From Chitinophagaceae bacterium (GTDB lineage: Bacteria; Bacteroidota; Bacteroidia; Chitinophagales; Chitinophagaceae): a stretch of DNA of 6,573 bases. Position 1 is the stretch's first letter; the number at the start of each line of letters is the position of its first letter. The position numbers and the translations under genes were made by a program. Positions 1 through 5,984 of this stretch are shown piece by piece. The stretch is taken from the NCBI GenBank assembly GCA_025351145.1, contig JANXWM010000160.1, positions 1-6,573 of the forward strand. The letters are read 5' to 3'. The notes beneath the pieces are model-generated. The model saw only the letters and a program-made list of their open reading frames with translations, did not search any database and was not told where the DNA came from.

Positions 1-2
1 CA

Positions 3-176
3 GCAATATCGGGCACTGTGCATCCTGCTCATAAAAACAAACAGGCTGTTATTTTACCAGCAGGACTGAAATTGATGCTGAAGCTGCTTGCGGATGAGAA
101 CGTACAAGAGTGCGACGCAACAAAAGCTTCACTCATATTCTTTTGCCCGGCCCAAAATAAAAACCGAAAAACTTAA
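3..176 (+). CDS. Possible 3' end of an unrecognised gene (partial, 5' end outside window)
   Basis: Frame 3 is open from the left edge to a TAA at 174-176, about 57 codons. The first part reads like real protein (HPAHKNKQAVILPAG, then a leucine- and lysine-rich helix LKLMLKLLADENV). I do not recognise a family. From about codon 34 the frame runs through a repeat half-element: bases 102-122 translate as VQECDAT, followed by a low-complexity tail rich in Lys and Asn. Either a genuine gene has had its 3' end replaced or extended by the repeat, or the whole stretch is non-coding and open by chance. The frame is too short to decide. No function is proposed. Confidence 0.35.
   Translation, partial: AISGTVHPAHKNKQAVILPAGLKLMLKLLADENVQECDATKASLIFFCPAQNKNRKT
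81..160 (+). repeat. Half-copy (right half) of the inverted-repeat element family
   Basis: Bases 102-122 match the right arms of the two full elements further on (core GTGCGACGCAA, preceded by GTACAAGA). AAGCTGCTT at 81-89 lies exactly 12 nt inside the arm, the same spacing as in both other copies. The outer part of the arm (GGCGATGCC elsewhere) is replaced by AAAGCTTCA at 123-131. Thirteen bases further on, GCCCGGCCCAAAATAA at 145-160 matches the conserved outer flank. A left arm is not visible; if present it lies to the left of the window. Confidence 0.75.
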
Positions 177-217
177 ACGTTACAATTGAATTTGTATTTT
201 CATTAAAATTTTCGATT

Positions 218-943
218 ATGCTTGAACCATGGCGTACCGGCAAGGTGATTAGAATTGAAAACGCAACAGAAAGTACAAGGCGGTTTTTTATACAGATACC
301 CGAATTGGAAAGTTTCGATTTTAAACCGGGGCAGTTTGTAACACTCGACCTGCCCATTCATGAAAAGAAAAATAAAAGGTGGAGAAGTTATTCCATTGCA
401 TCGGCTCCGGACGGAACCAATGTTTTTGAACTGGTAATTGTTTTACTGGAAAATGGTGCAGGCACCAACTATTTATTTAACGAGGTAACTGTGGGCTCCG
501 AACTTACGCTGCGCGGGCCACAGGGTGTATTTACTTTGCCCGACCCGGTAGAGAAAGACCTGTTTTTCATTTGCACAGGTACTGGTATTGCGCCTTTTAG
601 ATCGATGGTTCATTATATGAATGAGCACCAGGTTCCCCACAAAAATATCTACCTTATTTTCGGCTGCAGAAAAACAGAGGATGCTTTGTATTATCATGAA
701 TTGAAAGAATTGGAAGCTAAGCTCGACCGCTTTTATTATTTCCCCACTTTTTCACGAGAAGTGCCTGTGGACGGCAGAAGAACAGGATATGTGCATGCAG
801 TATATGAAGAAATTATTGGCCAGAATAAGCCAGAAGCCAGTTTCTTTTTATGCGGTTGGAAAAATATGATAGATGATGCCAAAGAAAAAATAACAGGTTT
901 GGGGTACGACAGAAAAGCAATTCACCAGGAAATTTACGGTTAG
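218..943 (+). CDS. FAD-dependent oxidoreductase, ferredoxin-NADP(+) reductase family
   Basis: The 241-residue product has the two-domain FNR fold in about its usual minimal length. The N-terminal FAD-binding barrel covers about residues 5-105, with the flavin-binding RSYS at 56-59 (preceded by KPGQFV at 36-41) and GPQG at 100-103. The NAD(P)-binding domain covers about 112-241, with GTGIAPFRSM at 121-130, FGCR at 148-151 and the CGW-type motif LCGWKNM at 211-217. It ends in EIYG, leaving an aromatic residue near the C terminus. No transmembrane segment, iron-sulfur cysteine cluster or fused ferredoxin domain is visible, so it is probably a soluble enzyme passing electrons between NAD(P)H and ferredoxin or flavodoxin. 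The exact partner cannot be read from the sequence. The ATG at 218 gives a full N terminus. The upstream region is AT-rich, with a near-match to the Bacteroidota -7 box (TGAATTTG) but no Shine-Dalgarno. The gene stands alone and converges on the next one. Confidence 0.9.
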   Translation: MLEPWRTGKVIRIENATESTRRFFIQIPELESFDFKPGQFVTLDLPIHEKKNKRWRSYSIASAPDGTNVFELVIVLLENGAGTNYLFNEVTVGSELTLRGPQGVFTLPDPVEKDLFFICTGTGIAPFRSMVHYMNEHQVPHKNIYLIFGCRKTEDALYYHELKELEAKLDRFYYFPTFSREVPVDGRRTGYVHAVYEEIIGQNKPEASFFLCGWKNMIDDAKEKITGLGYDRKAIHQEIYG

Positions 944-949
944 CGAAAC

Positions 950-1225
950 TTACTCCGCAGTTAAATTTGTATTGTCGCTGCTTTTTTTATCAATGAGTAA
1001 ATTTGCTTTTTCTTTTTTAAGATCACTAACCATCTTTTCCAATTTTAAAATGCGGGAATGGTTGGCAAGCATTTCATCTTCAAGGTGCAAAACCCTTTTT
1101 TTGTGTTTTGCAATGTGGCCAGATTTTAATGCAACGCCAACGGAAAAACCCACAACTGCAGCAACGCCTACAGAAATAATCGTAAACACGGGGGCAGGTG
1201 AAAAAAAACTAAGAAATGCTGTCAT
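950..1225 (-). CDS. Small membrane-anchored coiled-coil protein of unknown function
   Basis: The product is 91 residues from the ATG at 1225. A TTG three codons upstream (1234) would give 94, but ATG is preferred. Residues about 10-34 are a hydrophobic, Gly/Ala/Val-rich transmembrane segment. It is followed by a basic stretch (KHKKR) and, at about 45-78, a charged heptad-like helix with regularly spaced Leu/Met/Val (LEDEMLANHSRILKLEKMV), predicted to be a coiled coil. The C terminus is polar. This fits a single-pass inner-membrane protein with a cytoplasmic coiled coil, by the positive-inside rule. I do not recognise a family. The stop codon lies 6 bp from the stop of the convergent reductase. 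It is on the same strand as glyS, 104 bp downstream of it, and may be read from its own promoter or by read-through. The coding call rests on composition and topology; the opposite strand is also open over much of this stretch but gives an unconvincing protein. Confidence 0.7.
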   Translation of the reverse strand: MTAFLSFFSPAPVFTIISVGVAAVVGFSVGVALKSGHIAKHKKRVLHLEDEMLANHSRILKLEKMVSDLKKEKANLLIDKKSSDNTNLTAE

Positions 1226-1275
1226 AATTTTCAATTGGTACTACAATCGTTTTCAACAAATCAAATACTGAAAGT

Positions 1276-1305
1276 AAATAACCGGGCTTTGCAAACCAGT
1301 TATTT
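1276..1305 (-). terminator. Possible weak hairpin terminator after glyS
   Basis: AAATAAC at 1276-1282 pairs with GTTATTT at 1299-1305. After one mismatch, GG at 1284-1285 pairs with CC at 1296-1297, leaving a loop of about 10 nt. It lies 25-54 bp beyond the glyS stop and before the next minus-strand gene, where a terminator would be expected. The stem is AT-rich and the run of T after it on the minus strand is poor, so the call is weak. Confidence 0.25.
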
Positions 1306-1329
1306 TAACCATCAATAAAAAGAAACATA

Positions 1330-2805
1330 CTAAGATATTAAATTAAGTATCTCCCCTTTTACTTTATTTAAAAGTATCCTTTCCTGAACCATGGTATCCC
1401 TGTTGCGCAGGGTAACGGTTCCATCATCTTTTGTCTGGTGATCTATTGTTACACAGAATGGCGTACCGATTGCATCCTGCCTGCGGTACCTTTTACCAAT
1501 AGCGTCTTTTTCCTCATAAAAACAACGGAAATGCGGTTTGCATTCTTCCATTAATTCTCTTGCTATTTCGGGCAACCCATCTTTTTTAGTTAGTGGAAGT
1601 ATAGCCAGCTTTACAGGTGCAATTTTAGCCGGAATATGCAGTACCACACGACTGTCAGCAGAGCCATCTTCTTTGGTAAGGGTTTCCTCTTCATACGCGT
1701 TTGCAAGAATCAAGAGGAACATCCTGTCTAACCCAATAGAAGTTTCTATAACATAAGGAATGTAGTTGCCATAAGGCTTTCCGGTTGCTTCATCTATATC
1801 ATTATCAAAATACTGCTGCTTCTTTTTGCTGTAAAGCTGGTGCTGGGTTAAATCAAAATCGCTGCGGCTGTGTATGCCTTCTACTTCTTTAAAACCAAAA
1901 GGAAATTCATACTCAATATCGCAAGCTTCCTTTGCATAATGCGCCAGTTTTACGTGGTCGTGAAAGCGGTATTTTTCTTCAGCAATTCCCAAACCTGTGT
2001 GCCATTGTAATCTTGCCTGTTTCCAGTATTTATACCATTCACCTTCTGTGCCGGGGCGCACAAAAAACTGCATTTCCATTTGCTCAAATTCACGCATACG
2101 GAAAATGAACTGCCGTGCAACAATTTCGTTGCGGAAAGCCTTTCCTGTTTGTGCAATGCCAAAAGGAATTTTCATCCTTGCGGTTTTCTGTACATTCAAA
2201 AAATTTACAAAAATACCCTGTGCTGTCTCGGGCCGCAGGTAAACAATATTGTCATCGGCGTTATCAGATGCAATAGCGCCAAACTCCGTTTTAAACATCA
2301 GGTTAAACTGGCGTATCTCCGTCCAGTTAGCAGTTCCGCTTATAGCGCAGGTAATTTTATTGTCTTCTATCAATTGCTTAAGGCCTGCAAAATCATCTTT
2401 TGCCAGCAAAGCATCCATTGATTTAAGCAAGGCAAATTCTTCTTCCTTCTTTCCTTCATGCGCCAGTTTTTCCGCATGCGCCTCAATCAAATGATCTACG
2501 CGGTAACGCTTCTGGCTGTCTTTATTATCAATCATCGGGTCGCTGAAATTATCTACATGCCCGCTGGCTTTCCATGTAGTGGGGTGCATAAAAATAGCCG
2601 CATCAATACCCACTATGTTTTCGTGCAGTTGCACCATACTTTTCCACCAGTAATCGCGGATGTTCTTTTTCAGCTCGCTTCCGTATGGGCCATAATCGTA
2701 CACGGCGCTTAAGCCATCGTAAATTTCGCTGCTGGGGAATACAAAACCATATTCTTTTGCGTGGCCAATAATTGCCTGGAACCTGTTATCCTGTTGAGTG
2801 CTCAT
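1330..2805 (-). CDS. glyS: Glycyl-tRNA synthetase, single-chain (alpha2) type
   Basis: This cytoplasmic class II aminoacyl-tRNA synthetase charges tRNA-Gly with glycine using ATP. The product is 491 residues from the ATG at 2805. In order: an N-terminal catalytic segment with DGLSAVYDYGPYG (30-42) and HPTTWKASGHVDNFSDP (74-90); an insertion of about 60 charged residues; RPETAQG (191-197); motif 2, FRNEI (224-228), with the glycine-site segment REFEQMEMQFF (238-248); motif 3, ETSIGLDR (354-361); and a C-terminal anticodon-binding domain from about 390, starting IPAKIAPVKLAILPL. This is the eukaryote/archaeal-like alpha2 enzyme, not the alpha2-beta2 GlyQ/GlyS pair of E. coli, and no separate beta subunit is needed. 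The frame extends upstream to an ATG at 2853, but those 16 extra residues do not look like the family N terminus and the -7 box at 2813-2820 would then lie inside the gene. The frame is intact and all key motifs are present. Confidence 0.97.
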   Translation of the reverse strand: MSTQQDNRFQAIIGHAKEYGFVFPSSEIYDGLSAVYDYGPYGSELKKNIRDYWWKSMVQLHENIVGIDAAIFMHPTTWKASGHVDNFSDPMIDNKDSQKRYRVDHLIEAHAEKLAHEGKKEEEFALLKSMDALLAKDDFAGLKQLIEDNKITCAISGTANWTEIRQFNLMFKTEFGAIASDNADDNIVYLRPETAQGIFVNFLNVQKTARMKIPFGIAQTGKAFRNEIVARQFIFRMREFEQMEMQFFVRPGTEGEWYKYWKQARLQWHTGLGIAEEKYRFHDHVKLAHYAKEACDIEYEFPFGFKEVEGIHSRSDFDLTQHQLYSKKKQQYFDNDIDEATGKPYGNYIPYVIETSIGLDRMFLLILANAYEEETLTKEDGSADSRVVLHIPAKIAPVKLAILPLTKKDGLPEIARELMEECKPHFRCFYEEKDAIGKRYRRQDAIGTPFCVTIDHQTKDDGTVTLRNRDTMVQERILLNKVKGEILNLIS

Positions 2806-2812
2806 AAGGCGG

Positions 2813-2820
2813 CAAAGATA
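2813..2820 (-). promoter_or_regulatory. Bacteroidota-type -7 box of the glyS promoter
   Basis: The minus strand reads TATCTTTG, a perfect match to the Bacteroidota sigma-ABfr -7 consensus TAnnTTTG. Only 7 nt separate it from the glyS ATG, so the transcript would begin at or within a few bases of the start codon (nearly leaderless). No convincing TTG -33 element is seen at the usual spacing. The box supports the start at 2805 over the one at 2853. Confidence 0.6.
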
Positions 2821-2861
2821 AAGGAGTTTACAGTTTATGGTTTCGCGTTTCAAGTTTTTTT

Positions 2862-3072
2862 AGTGTGGGCCAGGCTTTGGGTTATTATGGCATCGCCTGT
2901 TGCGTCGCACACTTGTACTGAAGAATATTATTAAGCTTTCAACAGCCGTTCAAATATTCATGGTGCCTGATACTTGTGAATGGGCTGTTGAAAGCTGCTG
3001 CATAGTCAGAAAGCATAAGAGTGCGACGCAACAGGCGATGCCATCCTTGCCTCAGCCGGGCAAAAAATTATT
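2862..3072. repeat. Intergenic inverted-repeat element, copy 1 (about 210 bp)
   Basis: The left arm at 2889-2918 and right arm at 3013-3042 are inverted copies of 30 bp matching at 27 positions; the shared core is TTGCGTCGCAC. Inside lies a second, perfect 14-bp inverted repeat, AGCTTTCAACAGCC at 2934-2947 against 2983-2996. AAGCTGCTG at 2992-3000 is 12 nt inside the right arm, as in the other copies. Outside the arms, CCGGGCAAAAAATTATT (3058 onwards) matches the flanks of the other copies, 13 nt beyond GGCGATGCC; the left flank (GGGCCAGG near 2867-2874) is more diverged. The RNA could fold into a long double hairpin. It carries no gene; short open frames within it are by-products. It fills the gap between the lolA-like stop and the glyS promoter and could act as a terminator for the ABC operon. 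Confidence 0.85.
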
Positions 3073-3077
3073 TGTAT

Positions 3078-3773
3078 TTATTTGAAGATACTGTCGTCAA
3101 CACCTTTGTTGATGATGTAAGAATTGTAGGTAATTTCTACGCGGCCTTTTTTGTTTTTGAGCTTATCAAGATCTGATGATTTTTCACCTTCATCAAACTC
3201 AAGTGTAATGCCTTTGGGGAGTTTATAATCTTTTGTATTAAAACTGAATACTACTTTATCGGGGAGCCCGTAATTACTGTATTTGCTGTATGTCATGCCC
3301 ATCTCATAAGTACCATTTTCTTTGGTGGTGGTTACAGCTTTTCGCACCAGCAAATTGGCTTCGTCTATGTAAAGTGTTGATAGAACAATCTCGCTGTTTT
3401 CATCTGTGGGTAAGAGTTTCACGATCTTTGTTTTAACGCCATCAACAGTTGATTCGCCGGCAGCCAGGGCTACGTAACCACTCGTCATAACCATCGAATT
3501 CATGTTAATGCTTACGCCGCCTTTAGGCAAAATAGAAATGCCGCCATCTTTTTTAAGCTTGAACTTATTGGGCTTTTTAAAATAAACTTTAACCTTACCC
3601 GATGGCGCTTTTATAAAACTCACATCGGTTTTTAAACTGCCTTCGGCGGTATAATCGTTTACCTGGTTTAGCTTGGCGCTCACCTTATTAATCAGCTCCG
3701 TCATATCCTGTGAAAAAGCAGAAGTTTGAAAGCCAACAGCAGCAACGAGTATAATTAAAAAGTGTTTCATCAT
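3078..3773 (-). CDS. LolA-like periplasmic protein (outer-membrane lipoprotein carrier/sorting family)
   Basis: The product is 231 residues. It starts with a Sec signal peptide: basic MMKH, a hydrophobic core at about 5-15, and a likely type I cut after SAFS (residue 21), with no lipobox cysteine. The mature part begins with an amphipathic helix (MTELINKVSAKLNQVNDYTAEGSL) followed by alternating beta strands, including VKVYFKKPNKFKLKK, a strand-turn-strand pattern typical of the LolA/LolB half-barrel that holds the acyl chains of lipoproteins. The assignment rests on this architecture rather than on a diagnostic motif; a more remote LolA-like lipid-binding role is equally possible. The second Met (ATG at 3770) is an alternative start. 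The gene lies 25 bp after the ABC permease on the same strand and is probably the last gene of that operon, which suggests it accepts or delivers a hydrophobic cargo on the periplasmic side. Confidence 0.7.
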   Translation of the reverse strand: MMKHFLIILVAAVGFQTSAFSQDMTELINKVSAKLNQVNDYTAEGSLKTDVSFIKAPSGKVKVYFKKPNKFKLKKDGGISILPKGGVSINMNSMVMTSGYVALAAGESTVDGVKTKIVKLLPTDENSEIVLSTLYIDEANLLVRKAVTTTKENGTYEMGMTYSKYSNYGLPDKVVFSFNTKDYKLPKGITLEFDEGEKSSDLDKLKNKKGRVEITYNSYIINKGVDDSIFK

Positions 3774-3798
3774 GTTTGTTTGTTCATAGTGCGTTTTA

Positions 3799-4674
3799 CT
3801 AACTCAGCACATCTTTTCTTTTAAAGATAAAAATAGAAGCAGATACCAGGCCAACAATATGCAGTACAAGAATCAGTGCTGAGTCAATGATCTTTTGCGG
3901 GTTTTGAATGCTGCCAGGTATCACCACATTCTGGCTATCCACCTTCTCATCAAAAAATTCTTTCCAGTTTACCATGTGCGTGGTAAAAAGGTAAGGTTGA
4001 ATTTTTTGAAACAATGGAATGGTCATGGTACTAAGAATGGTAAAGAAAATAATAATACTCATGCTAGTTACAATTGGCCCGATTGAGTTCTCCGCAAACA
4101 GCGACAAAAAGAAACCTAATGCAGTTACGGTGAGCATAGATAAAAATGCAAAACCAAATGCGCCGATGTAACGCCAGAACACATCGTTCTCGGCAATCTG
4201 CACCACATAAGATGTTTTCTGAATAATAAGATCATCTGTACCAAAAAGGTAAATGCTGAAAGCCAGTGCAAACACTGCAATCCACACCAGCAATATAAAC
4301 GTGTAAATACTGGATGCAAGAAACTTTGCCAGTATAAACTGGGTTTTGCTTACTGGCTTGGTGAGCAGTAAACGAAGTGTGCCCATATTGGCTTCACCGG
4401 AAATCATATCCGCGGCAATTAATGCAATTAGCAGCGGTACATGTATCAGCAGCAACTGAAGAATAATATAGCACACCAGGTAAGCATTCAATATTTGCCC
4501 GTCAAATTCAAAATTGTCTTTCAGGCTGTTCATTAAAAAATCAACATAGGCCTGTCCGTCCATTTTAAGGCCCAACTGAATAACGCCGATCAACGCAGTA
4601 ATCGCCGCAAACGAAATGTAAGTGCGGGGCCGTTTGAAAATCTTATATAACTCAATCTGTAAAAGCTTCCACAT
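3799..4674 (-). CDS. ABC-2 type transporter permease
   Basis: This is a 291-residue inner-membrane protein with about six hydrophobic segments, near residues 18-36, 63-90, 114-144, 165-192, 198-220 and 262-284. The N terminus (LLQIELYKIFKRPRTY) is the usual amphipathic, basic start of ABC-2 permeases. SGEANMGTLRLLLTKPVSK (92-110) is the conserved cytoplasmic loop after the second segment in BcrB/NatB-like permeases, which contacts the ATPase. The C terminus returns to the cytoplasm with FKRKDVLS. It should pair with the ATPase encoded just upstream, whose stop overlaps this start by 23 bp, a sign of translational coupling. Cargo is unknown; relatives export antibiotics, ions or lipids. The gene is intact and of normal length. 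Confidence 0.92.
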   Translation of the reverse strand: MWKLLQIELYKIFKRPRTYISFAAITALIGVIQLGLKMDGQAYVDFLMNSLKDNFEFDGQILNAYLVCYIILQLLLIHVPLLIALIAADMISGEANMGTLRLLLTKPVSKTQFILAKFLASSIYTFILLVWIAVFALAFSIYLFGTDDLIIQKTSYVVQIAENDVFWRYIGAFGFAFLSMLTVTALGFFLSLFAENSIGPIVTSMSIIIFFTILSTMTIPLFQKIQPYLFTTHMVNWKEFFDEKVDSQNVVIPGSIQNPQKIIDSALILVLHIVGLVSASIFIFKRKDVLS

Positions 4675-5587
4675 ATTGTTTGCCCGATGTTACCTGTAAA
4701 AAGAAATCTTCTAATGTATGCCTTGGCTGAAGAGAAATTACACCCACATCCTGCTCCACAACCCACTTATGAAGGGCAGGCAGTTGATCACGGTGCATTT
4801 TCAATAATAATGTATGGCTGCGTTGCGGCTGCAGGCATTGCTGCCATTGGCTTTGCTGCAACAGTTCCATGCATTGTTTATTATTAAGTGTATCTAATTC
4901 TACAATCGTTTGCGATGGGTCAAACAATTCTTCGGCCGTGCCCTCCACTATTTTTTTGCCTTTATCAATAATCAGTACCCTCGTAGCAATCTGCTCTATC
5001 TCGTTCAGAAGGTGCGATGAAACAAATACCGTTTTACCCATCTCCCTGCTCAGGTGAAGGATCAGGTTGCGTATGTCGGCAATGCCCTGTGGGTCCAGCC
5101 CATTCGTAGGCTCATCCAGTATAATTAATTTGGGATCGTGTATTAATGAAATGGCAATACCCAGCCGCTGTTTCATGCCCTGAGAAAATGTTTTTACCTT
5201 ATCCTTTTCCCTACCCGCAAGCCCCACCATTTCTAATTGATGCATCAGCATTTTATCGGTGCACTTTACCCCGCTTAGTTTGGCAAACAGCTTCAGGTTT
5301 TCGTAGGCAGAAAGGTATTTATACATGTCGGGCTTTTCAATAATAGCCCCAACCTGTTTTAATATTTCAATTCTATGACTCCGAAGATCTAAACCAAAAA
5401 GTTCAATGGTTCCGTGTGTAGGTGTAATCAATGTAAGCAGCATGCGGATGGTGGTAGATTTACCAGCTCCGTTCTGGCCAAGAAAGCCATACACATCACC
5501 CTGCTTTACAGTAAAAGAAAGGTTATCAACAGCGGTTATATTCCTGAATTGTTTGCTTAGCGCCGAAACTTTAATTATATCCTGCAT
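4652..5587 (-). CDS. ABC transporter ATP-binding protein (BcrA/NatA-like, DRA-type)
   Basis: This 311-residue ATPase drives the adjacent permease. Motifs in order: Walker A GQNGAGKST (37-45); Q-loop region GAIIEKP (80-86), with Glu in place of the usual Gln, as is common in the BcrA-like group; signature FSQGMKQR (134-141); Walker B LIILDEP (154-160); D-loop GLD (163-165); and switch His192 in SSHLL. Residues after about 225 form the C-terminal extension common to these ATPases and are less conserved (Gln-rich around 245-262). All catalytic residues are present, so it should be active. It is the first gene of the probable operon. The start ATG at 5587 lies close after an imperfect -7 box. Substrate cannot be deduced from the ATPase; a role in drug resistance or self-immunity is only one possibility. 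Confidence 0.95.
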   Translation of the reverse strand: MQDIIKVSALSKQFRNITAVDNLSFTVKQGDVYGFLGQNGAGKSTTIRMLLTLITPTHGTIELFGLDLRSHRIEILKQVGAIIEKPDMYKYLSAYENLKLFAKLSGVKCTDKMLMHQLEMVGLAGREKDKVKTFSQGMKQRLGIAISLIHDPKLIILDEPTNGLDPQGIADIRNLILHLSREMGKTVFVSSHLLNEIEQIATRVLIIDKGKKIVEGTAEELFDPSQTIVELDTLNNKQCMELLQQSQWQQCLQPQRSHTLLLKMHRDQLPALHKWVVEQDVGVISLQPRHTLEDFFLQVTSGKQYVEAFTD

Positions 5588-5603
5588 TACACTTGAATAA
5601 CGG

Positions 5604-5611
5604 TAAAGTTA
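5604..5611 (-). promoter_or_regulatory. Possible -7 box of the ABC operon promoter
   Basis: The minus strand reads TAACTTTA, one base from the Bacteroidota consensus TAnnTTTG, 16 nt before the ATPase ATG. No clear -33 TTG is seen. Position fits, sequence support is modest. Confidence 0.3.
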
Positions 5612-5678
5612 GAGAACTGTTTAATAGTTGTATAAAAATACCCGCTTATTGGTTTTGTTTTAACCAGAGTTTATAATC

Positions 5679-5920
5679 ATTATTTTGAGCCGGGCCTGAG
5701 TTTTTAATAGCATCGCCTCTTGCGTCGCACTCTTGTATGTTCGGATTATGAAGCAGCTTTTACTGTAGCGTAGATCGAAGCGAAATGCGAAAAAGACCTG
5801 TTAGGTTTTCAAAACCTAACAGGTCTTGCAATACGCTTTGGTAAAGCCCAATAGGATTACTACCGTACAAGAGTGCGACGCAAGAGGCGATGCCACATGC
5901 TCTTCAGCCGGGTCAATAAT
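5679..5920. repeat. Intergenic inverted-repeat element, copy 2 (about 240 bp), with a nested palindrome
   Basis: The left arm at 5709-5738 and right arm at 5865-5894 are 30-bp inverted copies that differ only at the two end bases (28 contiguous matches). The arms match those of copy 1 and the half-copy at 81-160. AAGCAGCTT at 5751-5759 is 12 nt inside the left arm, the inverted form of the block at the same distance in the other copies. Thirteen nt outside the right arm lies CCGGGTCAATAAT (5908-5920); the left edge has the inverted ATTATTTTGAGCCGGGC (5679-5695), so imperfect terminal repeats extend beyond the arms. The centre holds an unrelated strong palindrome (separate entry). No gene is present. 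It sits between the divergent ABC operon and carB and accounts for most of the 397-bp gap. Confidence 0.85.
5793..5827. repeat. Perfect 17-bp palindrome with 1-nt loop inside copy 2
   Basis: AAGACCTGTTAGGTTTT at 5793-5809 is exactly the reverse complement of 5811-5827, separated by a single C. The stem resumes outside after a 4-nt bulge at 5789-5792: AAGCG...TGC on the left pairs with GCA...CGCTT on the right. As DNA it could extrude a cruciform; as RNA it gives a very stable hairpin. I recall this ACCTGTTAGGTTTT type of palindrome as recurrent in Bacteroidota intergenic regions, but could not verify that here. Copy 1 has a different centre. Confidence 0.9.
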
Positions 5921-5961
5921 GGCTCTCAAAAATTTAAAGGGCTAAAATTAATGCTGCGCCT

Positions 5962-5969
5962 TACATTTG
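5962..5969 (+). promoter_or_regulatory. Bacteroidota-type -7 box of the carB promoter
   Basis: TACATTTG is a perfect match to TAnnTTTG, 15 nt before the carB ATG, giving a predicted 5' leader of roughly 10 nt or less. No clear -33 TTG is seen at normal spacing. The right end of repeat copy 2 is about 40 bp upstream. Confidence 0.55.
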
Positions 5970-5984
5970 CGCAATTTACATTTT

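Noticed and set aside
972..1271. Plus-strand frame of 99 codons opposite the small membrane protein
   Set aside because: It would overlap most of the minus-strand gene; the minus-strand product has a clean transmembrane segment and coiled coil, while this one is a mix of Phe/Ser and Thr/Pro stretches typical of an antisense shadow.
1997..2494. Several overlapping plus-strand frames of 80-113 codons
   Set aside because: All are antisense to glyS, Cys/Ser-rich and without recognisable features.
2806..2853. N-terminal extension of glycyl-tRNA synthetase by 16 residues
   Set aside because: The extra residues do not resemble the family and the segment contains the probable promoter -7 box.
2862..3072. 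CRISPR array or IS element as explanation of the repeats
   Set aside because: The repeats are inverted pairs, not evenly spaced direct repeats, there are no cas genes, and the interior is too short to encode a transposase.
2900..3085. Plus-strand open frame of 61 codons across repeat copy 1
   Set aside because: It is translated almost entirely from the inverted repeat and has no protein-like composition; the region is better explained as a structured element.
5334..5348. Glu instead of Gln in the Q-loop of the ABC ATPase, as a sign of inactivation
   Set aside because: GAIIE-type Q-loops are common in BcrA-like ATPases and all Walker and switch residues are intact.
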